A DNA stretch of 64,000 nucleotides from Flavivirga amylovorans. GTDB taxonomy: Bacteria; Bacteroidota; Bacteroidia; Flavobacteriales; Flavobacteriaceae. The stretch covers positions 496,001 to 560,000 of the forward strand of contig NZ_JAUOEM010000003.1 of the NCBI RefSeq assembly GCF_030540875.1. The letters run 5' to 3'. Position 1 is the first letter of the stretch. Each line of letters opens with the position of its first letter. This document shows, piece by piece, positions 53,981-62,848 of this stretch. Below the pieces are notes generated by a model. The model ran no database searches, had not been told where the DNA came from, and worked only from the letters and a program-made list of their open reading frames with translations. The translations under genes were made by a program, and so were the position numbers.

Positions 53981-54229
53981 ATGAGTAGAAAAGACATTTT
54001 AACAAAGGTAAATAAGGTATTTTCAAGTGTTTTAGAACATAATAATTTTGAGCTTACGAATACGACAACTGCAGATGATGTTGATGGATGGGAGTCAATA
54101 ACTCACATGATGATTATTACTGAAATTGAAAAAGCATTTAGTATCAAATTCAAATTGATGGATTTAATGAATATGAATAGTGTTGGGGACTTATTAAATA
54201 CCATAGAATCAGAATTGTTAATAAATTAG
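53981..54229 (+). CDS. Acyl/peptidyl carrier protein, copy 2
   Basis: Carrier protein of 82 aa with attachment Ser39 in DGWESITH (35-42). It is clearly paralogous to the carrier at 34364 (shared LEH-x-NFE start, DVDGW, IEKAF, IKFKL), showing that the adenylation-carrier pair was duplicated as a unit. A 44-bp gap separates it from a NeuD-like acyltransferase gene. Confidence 0.92.
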   Translation: MSRKDILTKVNKVFSSVLEHNNFELTNTTTADDVDGWESITHMMIITEIEKAFSIKFKLMDLMNMNSVGDLLNTIESELLIN

Positions 54230-54273
54230 TAACTTCATCATTCTTATAAACACGAATCCCAAATATTATAAAA

Positions 54274-54942
54274 GTGAAAAAGATAGTTATTATTGGTGCC
54301 TCTGGTCATGCAAAAGTTATAATTGACATTATTGAAAAGCGAAATGAATATCAAATAATTGGACTCATTGATTCTTATAAAGAACCTAGTCAAAAAATAA
54401 TGGGCTATCCCATTTTAGGAAAAGAAAGTTTAATTCCAGAATTAATGGAAAAACAGAACGTTATTGGTGGAATTATGGCTATTGGTGATAATTGGTCAAG
54501 AAAGAAAGTTAGGGATGTTATAAAAAATCTGGCACCTAAATTTAAGTTTTTACCAGCAATACATCCAAATGCTATTTTATGTAATAATTTAAAAATAGAA
54601 CCTGGTGTAGTTATAATGGCTGGAGTCATTGTTAACGCAGCGTCTACAATAAAAGAGTTTTGTATTTTAAATACTAATTCATCTTTAGGACACGATAGCG
54701 TCATGCACCATTTTTCTAGTTTAGCTCCTAGCTCAGCTATTGGTGGACATGTTAGTATAGGAGCGTTTTCTGCTGTATCAATGGGAACTACAATCATCCA
54801 AAACATTACGATAGGGATACACACTATTATAGGTGCTGGTTCATTGGTCTTAAAGGATATAGGAAATAATATTATTGCATATGGCGTACCAGTAAAAGAA
54901 ATTAAGAAAAGAGAGATAGGAGAACCATATTTAGCAAAATAG
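54274..54942 (+). CDS. NeuD/PglD-family sugar acetyltransferase, copy 1
   Basis: A 222-aa protein with an N-terminal Rossmann-like UDP-sugar-binding domain (VIIGASGHAKVIIDII, 4-19) and a C-terminal left-handed beta-helix with hexapeptide repeats. The putative catalytic His is in SLGHDS (the H-D pair corresponds to PglD NHD-type loops). It starts with GTG at 54274. Members acetylate the 4-amino group of UDP-4-amino sugars or O-acetylate sialic-acid-type sugars. A phosphoglycosyl transferase gene follows 32 bp later. The 4-amino sugar could come from the CapD/DegT pair at 8-11 kb. Confidence 0.88.
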   Translation: MKKIVIIGASGHAKVIIDIIEKRNEYQIIGLIDSYKEPSQKIMGYPILGKESLIPELMEKQNVIGGIMAIGDNWSRKKVRDVIKNLAPKFKFLPAIHPNAILCNNLKIEPGVVIMAGVIVNAASTIKEFCILNTNSSLGHDSVMHHFSSLAPSSAIGGHVSIGAFSAVSMGTTIIQNITIGIHTIIGAGSLVLKDIGNNIIAYGVPVKEIKKREIGEPYLAK

Positions 54943-54974
54943 TATGTTACTCTAACAAATAACAATAGCATTTA

Positions 54975-55583
54975 ATGTATTCATTATTCTTTAAACATTT
55001 TTTAGATTTTTTAATTTCGGTTATAGGCTTAATAGCTTTATCACCACTGATTTTGATCTTAATAATAATATTGCTTTTTACCAATAAAGGCAAACCTTTT
55101 TTCTTGCAGTCAAGACCAGGTAAACATGGAAAGCTTTTTAAAATTATTAAGTTTAAAACAATGACCGACTTAAACTCGAATGCTAAAAATGAAGTGCATA
55201 GTCTAAATCGTGTTACAAAGGCTGGGGCTTTTATAAGAAAATATTCATTGGATGAAACCTTGCAACTTGTAAACGTTCTAAAAGGAGACATGAGCATAAT
55301 TGGCCCCAGACCTCTATTAGTTGAGTATTTGCCATTGTATAATAATATTCAAAAGACAAGACATAATGTAAGACCAGGTATAACAGGTTGGGCACAAATT
55401 AAAGGTAGAAATACATTAAGCTGGAATCAAAAGTTTGAATATGACGTATGGTATGTGAAAAATTTGAGTTTAAGTTTAGATATAAAAATCTTTTTTCTAA
55501 CTATTTTAAAGGTTATAAAAAAAGATGGGGTTAACACTAACGAAAACATGACTATGCCTACATGGAGAGGTAATAGTATATAA
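54975..55583 (+). CDS. PglC-like phosphoglycosyl transferase
   Basis: 202-aa initiating transferase with the membrane hairpin at about 8-35, IKFKTM (58-63), Asp93-Glu94, IGPRPLL (109-115) and RPGITGWAQIKGRN. After the catalytic Asp-Glu pair the usual LPQL reads TLQL. It is flanked on both sides by NeuD/PglD-like acetyltransferase genes, as in bacillosamine-type pathways, which suggests an N-acetylated diamino sugar as substrate. It is paralogous to the transferase at 50122, with the same start M-Y-x-x-F-F-K. Confidence 0.92.
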   Translation: MYSLFFKHFLDFLISVIGLIALSPLILILIIILLFTNKGKPFFLQSRPGKHGKLFKIIKFKTMTDLNSNAKNEVHSLNRVTKAGAFIRKYSLDETLQLVNVLKGDMSIIGPRPLLVEYLPLYNNIQKTRHNVRPGITGWAQIKGRNTLSWNQKFEYDVWYVKNLSLSLDIKIFFLTILKVIKKDGVNTNENMTMPTWRGNSI

Positions 55584-55605
55584 TAATTTACTAAAAAATT
55601 AAATA

Positions 55606-56229
55606 ATGAATAGCAAAGTAAGAATATACGGTGCTGGTGGCCACTCTCAGGTTATAAAAGAGGTTTTAGAGATTAATAATTATACAGTTACAGAAGTTTT
55701 TGATGATAAACCAGAAGGCGTTCACCACGCTTCTAAAAATGTCGCTATTGGGGCTAGAGAAAATATAAACACTTTCCCTCATGATGGTGACCCGGTAATT
55801 ATCGCTGTTGGAATAAATGCTGAGCGAGCAGAAATTGCAGAATTCTTAAACTGTACCTATGAAAAGGCCATTCATCAATCAGCTATTATTTCTAACACAT
55901 CAAAAATCGGAGATGGCACGGTTGTATTCGCAGGAGCTATTATTCAACCAAATACGACAATTGGAAAACATGTTATTATAAATACAGGAGCAAGTGTTGA
56001 TCATGATAATATCATTGGCGATTTTGCTCATATTTCTCCTAAAGCTGCTTTGTGCGGCCATGTAGAAGTTGGTGAAGGATCACATGTAGGTGTTGGTGCT
56101 GTTGTAATACCAAAAGTAAAAATTGGTAAGTGGTGTACTATTGGAGCTGGAACCGTTGTATTAAAAGATATCCCAGATTACTCAACAGTAGTCGGGAATC
56201 CAGGAAAAATAATAAACACAAAAAAATAG
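55606..56229 (+). CDS. NeuD/PglD-family sugar acetyltransferase, copy 2
   Basis: A 207-aa two-domain acetyltransferase. The N-terminal domain starts VRIYGAGGHSQVIKEVL (5-21). The beta-helix domain has NTGASVDHDNIIGDFAHISP, in which the VDHD histidine matches the catalytic base of PglD, then LCGHVEVGEGSHVGVGAVV and the cap VVGNPGKI. Its match to PglD is closer than that of copy 1, making it the better candidate for acetylating a UDP-2,4-diamino-trideoxy sugar. It directly follows the phosphoglycosyl transferase gene. Confidence 0.9.
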   Translation: MNSKVRIYGAGGHSQVIKEVLEINNYTVTEVFDDKPEGVHHASKNVAIGARENINTFPHDGDPVIIAVGINAERAEIAEFLNCTYEKAIHQSAIISNTSKIGDGTVVFAGAIIQPNTTIGKHVIINTGASVDHDNIIGDFAHISPKAALCGHVEVGEGSHVGVGAVVIPKVKIGKWCTIGAGTVVLKDIPDYSTVVGNPGKIINTKK

Positions 56230-56238
56230 AGTTAGGTT

Positions 56239-58902
56239 TTGGATACGCATAAAAAAACATCGGACATTACATTTATTGGCTCTGGAATTTCGACCTCATT
56301 CAGTATTATAAATTTTTTAGATCAGGTTGATAATGAAGCGGTTATTAATAATAGAATATCAATTAACATAATTGAAAAATATTCCGAATTTAATCTAGGT
56401 ATCCCATATGGTTCTAGATCAGGATTTTCAACCCTTTTAATAACCTCTTTAAGGAATTTTTTAATTGAACCAGAACTTAGCTTGTTTATAAAATGGCTAA
56501 ATAAAAATAAAACTTGGCTTTTAGATGAATTTGAAAAAGAAGGTGGTATTTTATCCAAAGAATGGCTTTTAAATAATGAAGAAGCTATTAGCAACAATAA
56601 CTGGGAAGATCTTTTTATTCCAAGACGTTTTTTTGGATGCTATATTAACTTAAGAGTTAATAATAAAATTGAAGAACTTACAGAAAAAGGGGTTATTGAT
56701 GTTAATTTTATTTCAGGAGAAGTAATAGATATTGAAAAAGGTAAAGACATACATGAAATTTTTCTACAAGATGGCTCTGTAATCAATACTCAAAAAATTG
56801 TTTTATCTGTAGGTTCTTTGCCTATAAATTACCTCTGGCAAAATAAACACCTTATTGAAAAGAAAAATTTAATGTTTGTGAATAACCCGTACAAACCTGA
56901 ACTAGGGGTTGTTCTAGACAAAATAAACAACTTTATTGATAATAGAAACGGACAAACAACAAACATACTTATTGTTGGAGCAAACGCTAGTGCTCTTGAG
57001 TTGATATATAAGCTTAATGATTGTTTAAAAAACAAGCGTGATAATACTAATTTTTCTTTCCTTTCTACACAAGGCACAGTTCCAGATGCTTTGGTTAATG
57101 AAGAAAAACTAAAAGGATTTATTCCCAATCATTTAAATGAATTAAAAGGAGAAAAAAACATAACAGCAAAATTAATTGCTGAAGCGACATTTAAAGATCT
57201 TGATTATGCAGATGAAATTAATTTAGGACCGGCATCTACTGTATATATAATTTCTAAATATTTTGGGGTTTTACTTGAGACCCTTAGTGTTAAAGAACTT
57301 GAAATATTTGCTTGTCAATATGGTAATGAAATTGGCAAAAGACAACGTTGTGCTGGTTTACATTATTCAAATGTTATAACAGAACTCGAAAAACAAAATA
57401 GATTTGAACATATTTCTGGTCGTTTCAATAACTTAGAATCAGATTCTGAGGAAAATTATAATATGGAGTACTTAGATACTTCCACAAAAAAGAAAAAAGT
57501 ACATAATAAACATTTTCATATAGTTATAAACTGTGTTGGCAGCAAAAATTTAAGTCATGATGATATACCAATACTTCACCAAAATTTAATTAAAAAAGGG
57601 TATTGTACCCCTAATGAATCAAAAATCGGATTTCACATAAACAAGTCATTAGAAGCCAGTAAAGACCTTTATATAATGGGACCAATGCTAGCTGGAAATG
57701 TAATTGAAAATAAAGCAGTCTGGCATGTTGAGCATTGTGGAAGAATTATATGGTTATCTAAAGTTTTATCAAAAATCATAGCTGATGATTTATTTCAAAG
57801 CAAAAATTATACACCTAAAGAGTACAAATTAAAAGTTAATAGTTTAAATAACGATTTTGAAATAACTAAGTACAAAAAACTATTAAAAGAAAATTGGGAC
57901 AATAATATTTATTATGCTTACGACCATTTAAAGTATTTTGAAAATGAGACTAATTCTCTGAAATATTTTCTATTTAAAGTTAATGATACCACTCAAATAT
58001 TAATGCCAATTATATTAAGGCAAATTAAGTTAAATGAAGTTGACTTAAAATATTTTGATGCTATTACACCTTACGGGTATAGTGGCCCATTATATAATAA
58101 TGAGATGACTGAATTAGATTTAAAAGAATTTTGGAAGGCAGTAGATAATTGGTACAAAGAAAATAACATTATAACTGAGTTTATTAGGTTTAGCCTAAAT
58201 AAAAATTATTTAGGTTACTCAGGATTATTGATAAATTCTCTTTTAAATGTAAAAGGAGAGCTTCATGATGATTTTGAAAAACAATGGCAATCTTTTTTAC
58301 CTAAGGTTAGAAATAATTATCGCAAAGCGGTTTCTTATAACTTAAGCGTTAAAATTTTTAATACTGAGGATATCAACGAGGAAATCATTAAGATTTTATT
58401 TGAAATTTATACTGAAACAATGATAAGGCATAATGCAAAGACCTTATACTTTTTCTCATTAAATTACTTCAAAAACTTAATATTAAATAATATAAATGAG
58501 TTCGCTATAGCATTAACGTATTTAGACGATATTCCCATTTCAACGGAACTCATTATTAAAAACAACAGTACCATATTTGCATTTCTCGGTGGTACTGATG
58601 CTAACTATTACAAGTACAGACCTAATGATTTTTTAAGAGTAGAAATTATAAAGTGGTCCATAAAAAATAATTATAAACATTATGTTTTAGGTGGTGGATT
58701 GAAAGATAATGACGGTTTATATAAAAGTAAAAAGTCGCTCTTTCCAAAAAACGAAGACGTAACATTTTATACCGGTAGAAAAATAATTAATTATGAAGCA
58801 TATGATAAACTATGTGAAAATCATTTAGAAGATTATAATACGATTCATAAAGAAGAATTAAAAAATTATTTTTTCCCACTTTATAGGTTCCACAATAGGT
58901 AA
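56239..58902 (+). CDS. FAD/NAD(P)-binding oxidoreductase fused to a Fem/GNAT-like acyltransferase
   Basis: An 887-aa two-part protein. The N-terminal part (about 1-545) is a flavoprotein of the NAD_binding_9 type: FAD motif FIGSGISTS (12-20), second nucleotide site IVGANASALE (about 241-250), NCVGS and IMGPMLAGNVIENKAVWHVEH near its end. The C-terminal part (about 560-887) is Fem/GNAT-like and parallels the protein at 59104: DAITPYGYSGPL, FLGGTDANYYKYRPN, VLGGGLKDNDG and a final FFPLYRF. The frame starts with TTG (56239), 9 bp after the NeuD gene. Flavin monooxygenases paired with acyltransferases make hydroxamates in siderophores; whether that applies here is speculative. Confidence 0.82.
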   Translation: MDTHKKTSDITFIGSGISTSFSIINFLDQVDNEAVINNRISINIIEKYSEFNLGIPYGSRSGFSTLLITSLRNFLIEPELSLFIKWLNKNKTWLLDEFEKEGGILSKEWLLNNEEAISNNNWEDLFIPRRFFGCYINLRVNNKIEELTEKGVIDVNFISGEVIDIEKGKDIHEIFLQDGSVINTQKIVLSVGSLPINYLWQNKHLIEKKNLMFVNNPYKPELGVVLDKINNFIDNRNGQTTNILIVGANASALELIYKLNDCLKNKRDNTNFSFLSTQGTVPDALVNEEKLKGFIPNHLNELKGEKNITAKLIAEATFKDLDYADEINLGPASTVYIISKYFGVLLETLSVKELEIFACQYGNEIGKRQRCAGLHYSNVITELEKQNRFEHISGRFNNLESDSEENYNMEYLDTSTKKKKVHNKHFHIVINCVGSKNLSHDDIPILHQNLIKKGYCTPNESKIGFHINKSLEASKDLYIMGPMLAGNVIENKAVWHVEHCGRIIWLSKVLSKIIADDLFQSKNYTPKEYKLKVNSLNNDFEITKYKKLLKENWDNNIYYAYDHLKYFENETNSLKYFLFKVNDTTQILMPIILRQIKLNEVDLKYFDAITPYGYSGPLYNNEMTELDLKEFWKAVDNWYKENNIITEFIRFSLNKNYLGYSGLLINSLLNVKGELHDDFEKQWQSFLPKVRNNYRKAVSYNLSVKIFNTEDINEEIIKILFEIYTETMIRHNAKTLYFFSLNYFKNLILNNINEFAIALTYLDDIPISTELIIKNNSTIFAFLGGTDANYYKYRPNDFLRVEIIKWSIKNNYKHYVLGGGLKDNDGLYKSKKSLFPKNEDVTFYTGRKIINYEAYDKLCENHLEDYNTIHKEELKNYFFPLYRFHNR

Positions 58903-59103
58903 CTTAAATAATAGCCCTATATATAATGACGAAAAGTATTTCCAGTTTTTTTTCAAATATTATGAAAAAACACCATTCCAGATGTTTATTCGGATATGGC
59001 TTATATTAAAAATCAAAAATGCCCTATTTAGTTATAGAAAGTAAGAAAAGCAAAAAGTCATATTTGTAAATTATAAAATAATAAATGACTAAGCATATAG
59101 AGA

Positions 59104-60156
59104 ATGAGTAATAAAAGTAAGCTTAAAAATAATTTTAAAATAATAGTAGATAAAGCTGAATGGCAACAGACATTAAATGATATTGGCCACTTTGATTTTT
59201 ATCATACATACGATTACCATTATTTATCAAAAAAAAATGATGAAAAAGCTGTTTTATTCAAATATACTGAAGAAAACTATGTTATCTGTTTTCCATTCTT
59301 AATAAGAAAAATTAAAAATTCTGCGTTTTTTGATGCAACTTCTGTTTATGGATATGCAGGGCCTTTACAAAAAAACATAGACGCTAATTTCAATAATCAG
59401 CATTTTATAAAGACAATAAATGACTATTTTGTTGAAGAAAATATAATATCTGTATTTTCTAGATTAAATCCATTTATAAAAAATCAAAGTATCGTACTTA
59501 ACAATATTGGGGAAACAAAAAGTTTAGGAAATATTGTTAATATAGATTTAACAAAAAACTTAGAAAAGCAAAAAGAAAACTTTTCAAAAACCACCGTACG
59601 TTATATAAATAAGGGTAAAAAACTATGCGATGTAAGATTAAGTAATTGTCCTTCAGATGTTGATAATTTCATAAACATCTATTATGAAAACATGGAACGG
59701 GTTAAAGCAAAAAAAGATTACTACTTCTCCAAAGAATATTTTTTAAAATTTATAAATAGTACCGATTACCAAACCGATATATTTTTTGCAATATATAAAG
59801 AAACAAAAGAAATTATTTCAGCTGCTTTAGTAGTAAAAACAAATGACGTTGTTCAATATCATCTTTCAGGCACAAAATCTGACTATTTACATTTATCTCC
59901 AATTCGTATGATAATTGATGAAATAAGAATTAGTGCTACGAAAGAAAATAAAACTTTTTTTAACCTTGGAGGAGGATTGGGTAATATGAATGATGGAATC
60001 TTTAGATTTAAATCATCATTTTCTAAAGATTTTAAACCTTTTAAAATTTGGAAACATATAGTAAACCTTAATGCATATAATAGGTTGACAGAAGAGCATG
60101 TTACTCCCGAATGCGATCCTGATTTTTTTCCATTATACAGATGTAATGAATTATAA
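59104..60156 (+). CDS. Fem/GNAT-like acyltransferase, stand-alone relative of the fusion C-terminus
   Basis: A 350-aa protein matching the last third of the fusion protein encoded upstream: DATSVYGYAGPL (about 75-86), a basic NKGKK stretch after the first half, VVQYHLSGTKSDYLHLSP, FNLGGGLGNMNDGIFRFKSSF and the end DPDFFPLYR. It belongs to the FemAB-like GNAT group, which includes aminoacyl-tRNA-dependent ligases and N-acyltransferases of glycan loci. A 201-bp gap precedes it. It differs clearly from the six-gene array, which lacks the YGYxGP and LGGGL motifs. Confidence 0.82.
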   Translation: MSNKSKLKNNFKIIVDKAEWQQTLNDIGHFDFYHTYDYHYLSKKNDEKAVLFKYTEENYVICFPFLIRKIKNSAFFDATSVYGYAGPLQKNIDANFNNQHFIKTINDYFVEENIISVFSRLNPFIKNQSIVLNNIGETKSLGNIVNIDLTKNLEKQKENFSKTTVRYINKGKKLCDVRLSNCPSDVDNFINIYYENMERVKAKKDYYFSKEYFLKFINSTDYQTDIFFAIYKETKEIISAALVVKTNDVVQYHLSGTKSDYLHLSPIRMIIDEIRISATKENKTFFNLGGGLGNMNDGIFRFKSSFSKDFKPFKIWKHIVNLNAYNRLTEEHVTPECDPDFFPLYRCNEL

Positions 60157-60163
60157 AAAACAC

Positions 60164-61120
60164 TTATTCTTCAGAGGCAAGTGTATGATCTGCAATTAAT
60201 TCAGCTATTAAACTTCTTCCATGGTTATTCCAATGTCTATCATAAATTAGTGTTGTTGGAGATTTTGATTTATTTAATGCTTTGTAAGTGTCTAGATATT
60301 TATAATTATTACTTGCCAAATAATCTAAGAAAACCAAGGGCGTTATCTTAGTATCTAAAAGAAATACAAACCGCTCTTTGTCAAAGCCATAATTAGTTAC
60401 GAGGCTTTTAAAATTTTCAATATAAATAAGATGTTTTACTTCAATATCTTCTTCGGAAATAACTTCTTTTAGAGTACTTGTCCGTTGTTTCCCTATAGAC
60501 GATAACCGACCAGCTAATTTCCATAACGATTCTAATACACCTATGTTTTGAGCATAAACTAATAATTTTATATTACGAATTTTTTTATATATGGGAGATT
60601 CTAAATGCATTCTATCTTGTACAACATGATATTCGCTTCTAGTCAAATCATCTTCAAATTTTAATCCAATCACCACATTGTCTATCAAATCAAATTGATC
60701 TTTATAAGCGTAAATCAAATGTAATTGATCTGCTAAATCATAACCTGCATAACCATATTCATAAACTTCTACACCTTCTAGCCTATCCTCTATTTTTTTA
60801 CCAATTGAGTTAAAGTAATTTTGGTGAAAGCCTTCAATAAAAGAATCACCAACTAGCGCAATTTCTTTTTTTTCTTTAGTAGGTATAAACTCTCTATATG
60901 AATTATATCCAGATTTATTTATATGAAATTCAGAAAAGTTTTGTCGTCTATTACCAGTCACAGAATGACCTTCCTGATTTGGCCACCACTTCTCTACTTT
61001 ATGTTTATCGACAAATCGCGTAGGATTATCTTTAGCTAAATGAAAAACACGAACTATGATTTCTAATGATATTAAAATAAGAATAACATATAAAGCAGTT
61101 TTTAGAAATATTTTTTTCAT
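60164..61120 (-). CDS. SGNH-hydrolase-like MBOAT partner, copy 3
   Basis: A 318-aa protein with an N-terminal membrane helix (about 7-26) and an extracytoplasmic SGNH domain. Ser93 lies in LVGDSFIEG (89-97), and the C-terminal YDRHWNNHG gives Asp294 and His296, the layout seen in AlgJ/AlgX-like acetylation proteins. It follows the MBOAT gene by 5 bp on the minus strand and ends 7 bp from the stop of the convergent acyltransferase gene. It is more canonical than copies 1 and 2 at 36 and 38 kb and probably completes O-acetylation. Confidence 0.86.
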   Translation of the reverse strand: MKKIFLKTALYVILILISLEIIVRVFHLAKDNPTRFVDKHKVEKWWPNQEGHSVTGNRRQNFSEFHINKSGYNSYREFIPTKEKKEIALVGDSFIEGFHQNYFNSIGKKIEDRLEGVEVYEYGYAGYDLADQLHLIYAYKDQFDLIDNVVIGLKFEDDLTRSEYHVVQDRMHLESPIYKKIRNIKLLVYAQNIGVLESLWKLAGRLSSIGKQRTSTLKEVISEEDIEVKHLIYIENFKSLVTNYGFDKERFVFLLDTKITPLVFLDYLASNNYKYLDTYKALNKSKSPTTLIYDRHWNNHGRSLIAELIADHTLASEE

Positions 61121-61125
61121 CAGGA

Positions 61126-62577
61126 TTAAAATTGAAAATAAATAAATGATCTATCAATATTGTCATCATAAAACAACAATAATAAAAGTATAACTAAAGT
61201 GTAAATAATAAATCTTATAAATTTTGATCTAAACTTAAATGGCTCTCTCTCATCTTTTCTTATTCTGTATTCGTACAATATGAACAAAACAATTAAGATG
61301 TAATAGTCGATCATTCTATATCCCATAGGATGACCATAAGGCTCGTAATTAAAACTAAATAACATTTTTTTAATAAACTCAAGTGCCTCTAAAATAGAGT
61401 CTGATCTAAAAAAAACCCATGCAAATGTTACTATGCAAAAAGTAAGCAAAACGTCAAAGAGCTCTTTTAAAGTTTTATTTAGGTCGCCATCTCCTATATT
61501 AGTATAGGCATACATTTTATTTCGGCCACTTAAAAAAGATGGAACAAACATTAAGGCATGTATTAGTCCCCAAACTATAAATGTCCAATTGGCTCCATGC
61601 CAAAACCCACTAACTAAGAAAACAATGGTTATGTTTCTAAGAGAGATCCATTTACTTTTATAAGACCCTCCTAATGGTATGTATACATAGTATTTAAACC
61701 ATGTTGATAAAGATATATGCCAACGTCTCCAGAATTCGGCCACGTTTCTTGAAAAATATGGAAACCTAAAGTTAGATATTAACTCAATTCCAAAAAGTTT
61801 CGCTGTACCAATAGCGATATCAGAATACCCGCTAAAATCACCATATACTTGAAAACTAAATAACGTAACGCCTAAAATAAGAGTAGATGCAGGGTACGTA
61901 GTGTAGTTAGCAAAAATATCATCTACTATTGGAGCCAAAGCATCAGCAATAACGACTTTTTTAAATAGCCCCCATAATATTAGTTTTAAGCCGCTTACAG
62001 ATTGATCATAACTAAATACCCTCTTATTAGTGATTTGAGAAAGCAAATTCGAAGCCCTCTCTATAGGGCCAGCGACTAACTGAGGAAAGAAACTAACAAA
62101 AGCAGCAAATGATAAATAATCTTTTGTAGGTTTAAGTTTTTTATAATAGATATCAAAGGAATAGGACATGGTTTGAAACGTATAAAAAGAAATACCTACT
62201 GGAAGAATAACTTTTAACGTCCAAGTACTTTCTATATCATACCCAAACATAGAAAACATATCTACCCATGAGTCTACAAAAAAGTTATAATACTTAAAAA
62301 AACCTAAAAGACCTACATTAAATACAACACTAGTCCAGAGCCATAGTTTTCTTTTAGACTGTTTAGAATTGGAATCTATCAGTATCCCAACAAAATAGTC
62401 TACAGTAGTACTTAAGATTATTAAGGATAAAAACCTCCAATCCCACCACCCATAAAATGCATAGCTAGCTACAAGTAAAAGAATGTTCTGAATTTTAACA
62501 CTCCTCTTAAAAAGAAACCAATAAAGTACAAAAACTGTAAAAAGAAAAATAAAGAACTCTAAAGAATTAAATACCAT
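61126..62577 (-). CDS. MBOAT O-acyltransferase (AlgI-like), copy 3
   Basis: Inner-membrane acyltransferase of 483 aa, opening MVFNSLEFFIF with ATG. It shows SYAFYGWWDWRFL (38-50), VGISFYTFQTMSYS (127-140), VAGPIERA (168-175), His287 in FWRRWHIS, YVYIPLGGS and catalytic His327 in GFWHGANWTF. The PLGGS motif and higher similarity to AlgI suggest O-acetylation of an exported polysaccharide. It forms a two-gene minus-strand operon with the SGNH gene and is divergent from the JmjC-type gene across 271 bp. Confidence 0.94.
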   Translation of the reverse strand: MVFNSLEFFIFLFTVFVLYWFLFKRSVKIQNILLLVASYAFYGWWDWRFLSLIILSTTVDYFVGILIDSNSKQSKRKLWLWTSVVFNVGLLGFFKYYNFFVDSWVDMFSMFGYDIESTWTLKVILPVGISFYTFQTMSYSFDIYYKKLKPTKDYLSFAAFVSFFPQLVAGPIERASNLLSQITNKRVFSYDQSVSGLKLILWGLFKKVVIADALAPIVDDIFANYTTYPASTLILGVTLFSFQVYGDFSGYSDIAIGTAKLFGIELISNFRFPYFSRNVAEFWRRWHISLSTWFKYYVYIPLGGSYKSKWISLRNITIVFLVSGFWHGANWTFIVWGLIHALMFVPSFLSGRNKMYAYTNIGDGDLNKTLKELFDVLLTFCIVTFAWVFFRSDSILEALEFIKKMLFSFNYEPYGHPMGYRMIDYYILIVLFILYEYRIRKDEREPFKFRSKFIRFIIYTLVILLLLLFYDDNIDRSFIYFQF

Positions 62578-62848
62578 GTATTAGCCAATTAAAATATATT
62601 GTATAATAGAAATGTTTATAAATATCATACAACCTATCTTGAACTTCAAAATTATTCTTTGAATTACATGATTAATATGTAAGTAACACAAAAACAAGTT
62701 TCATAAGCCATTAATTAAGTTGGTATACCGAAATAATTGATCAATTAATCTAATAATATGATATAAATAAAATAGCATTAAATATTTTGATACTTTTATC
62801 TAATAGAAATAGTTTTTATAGGCTATTTGAACCCTAAAATTACACAAA

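Noticed and set aside
54405-54971. 188-codon minus-strand frame opposite the NeuD-like gene
   Set aside because: It lies fully antisense to a conserved acetyltransferase, has no family resemblance, and is explained by the codon pattern of hexapeptide repeats on the other strand.
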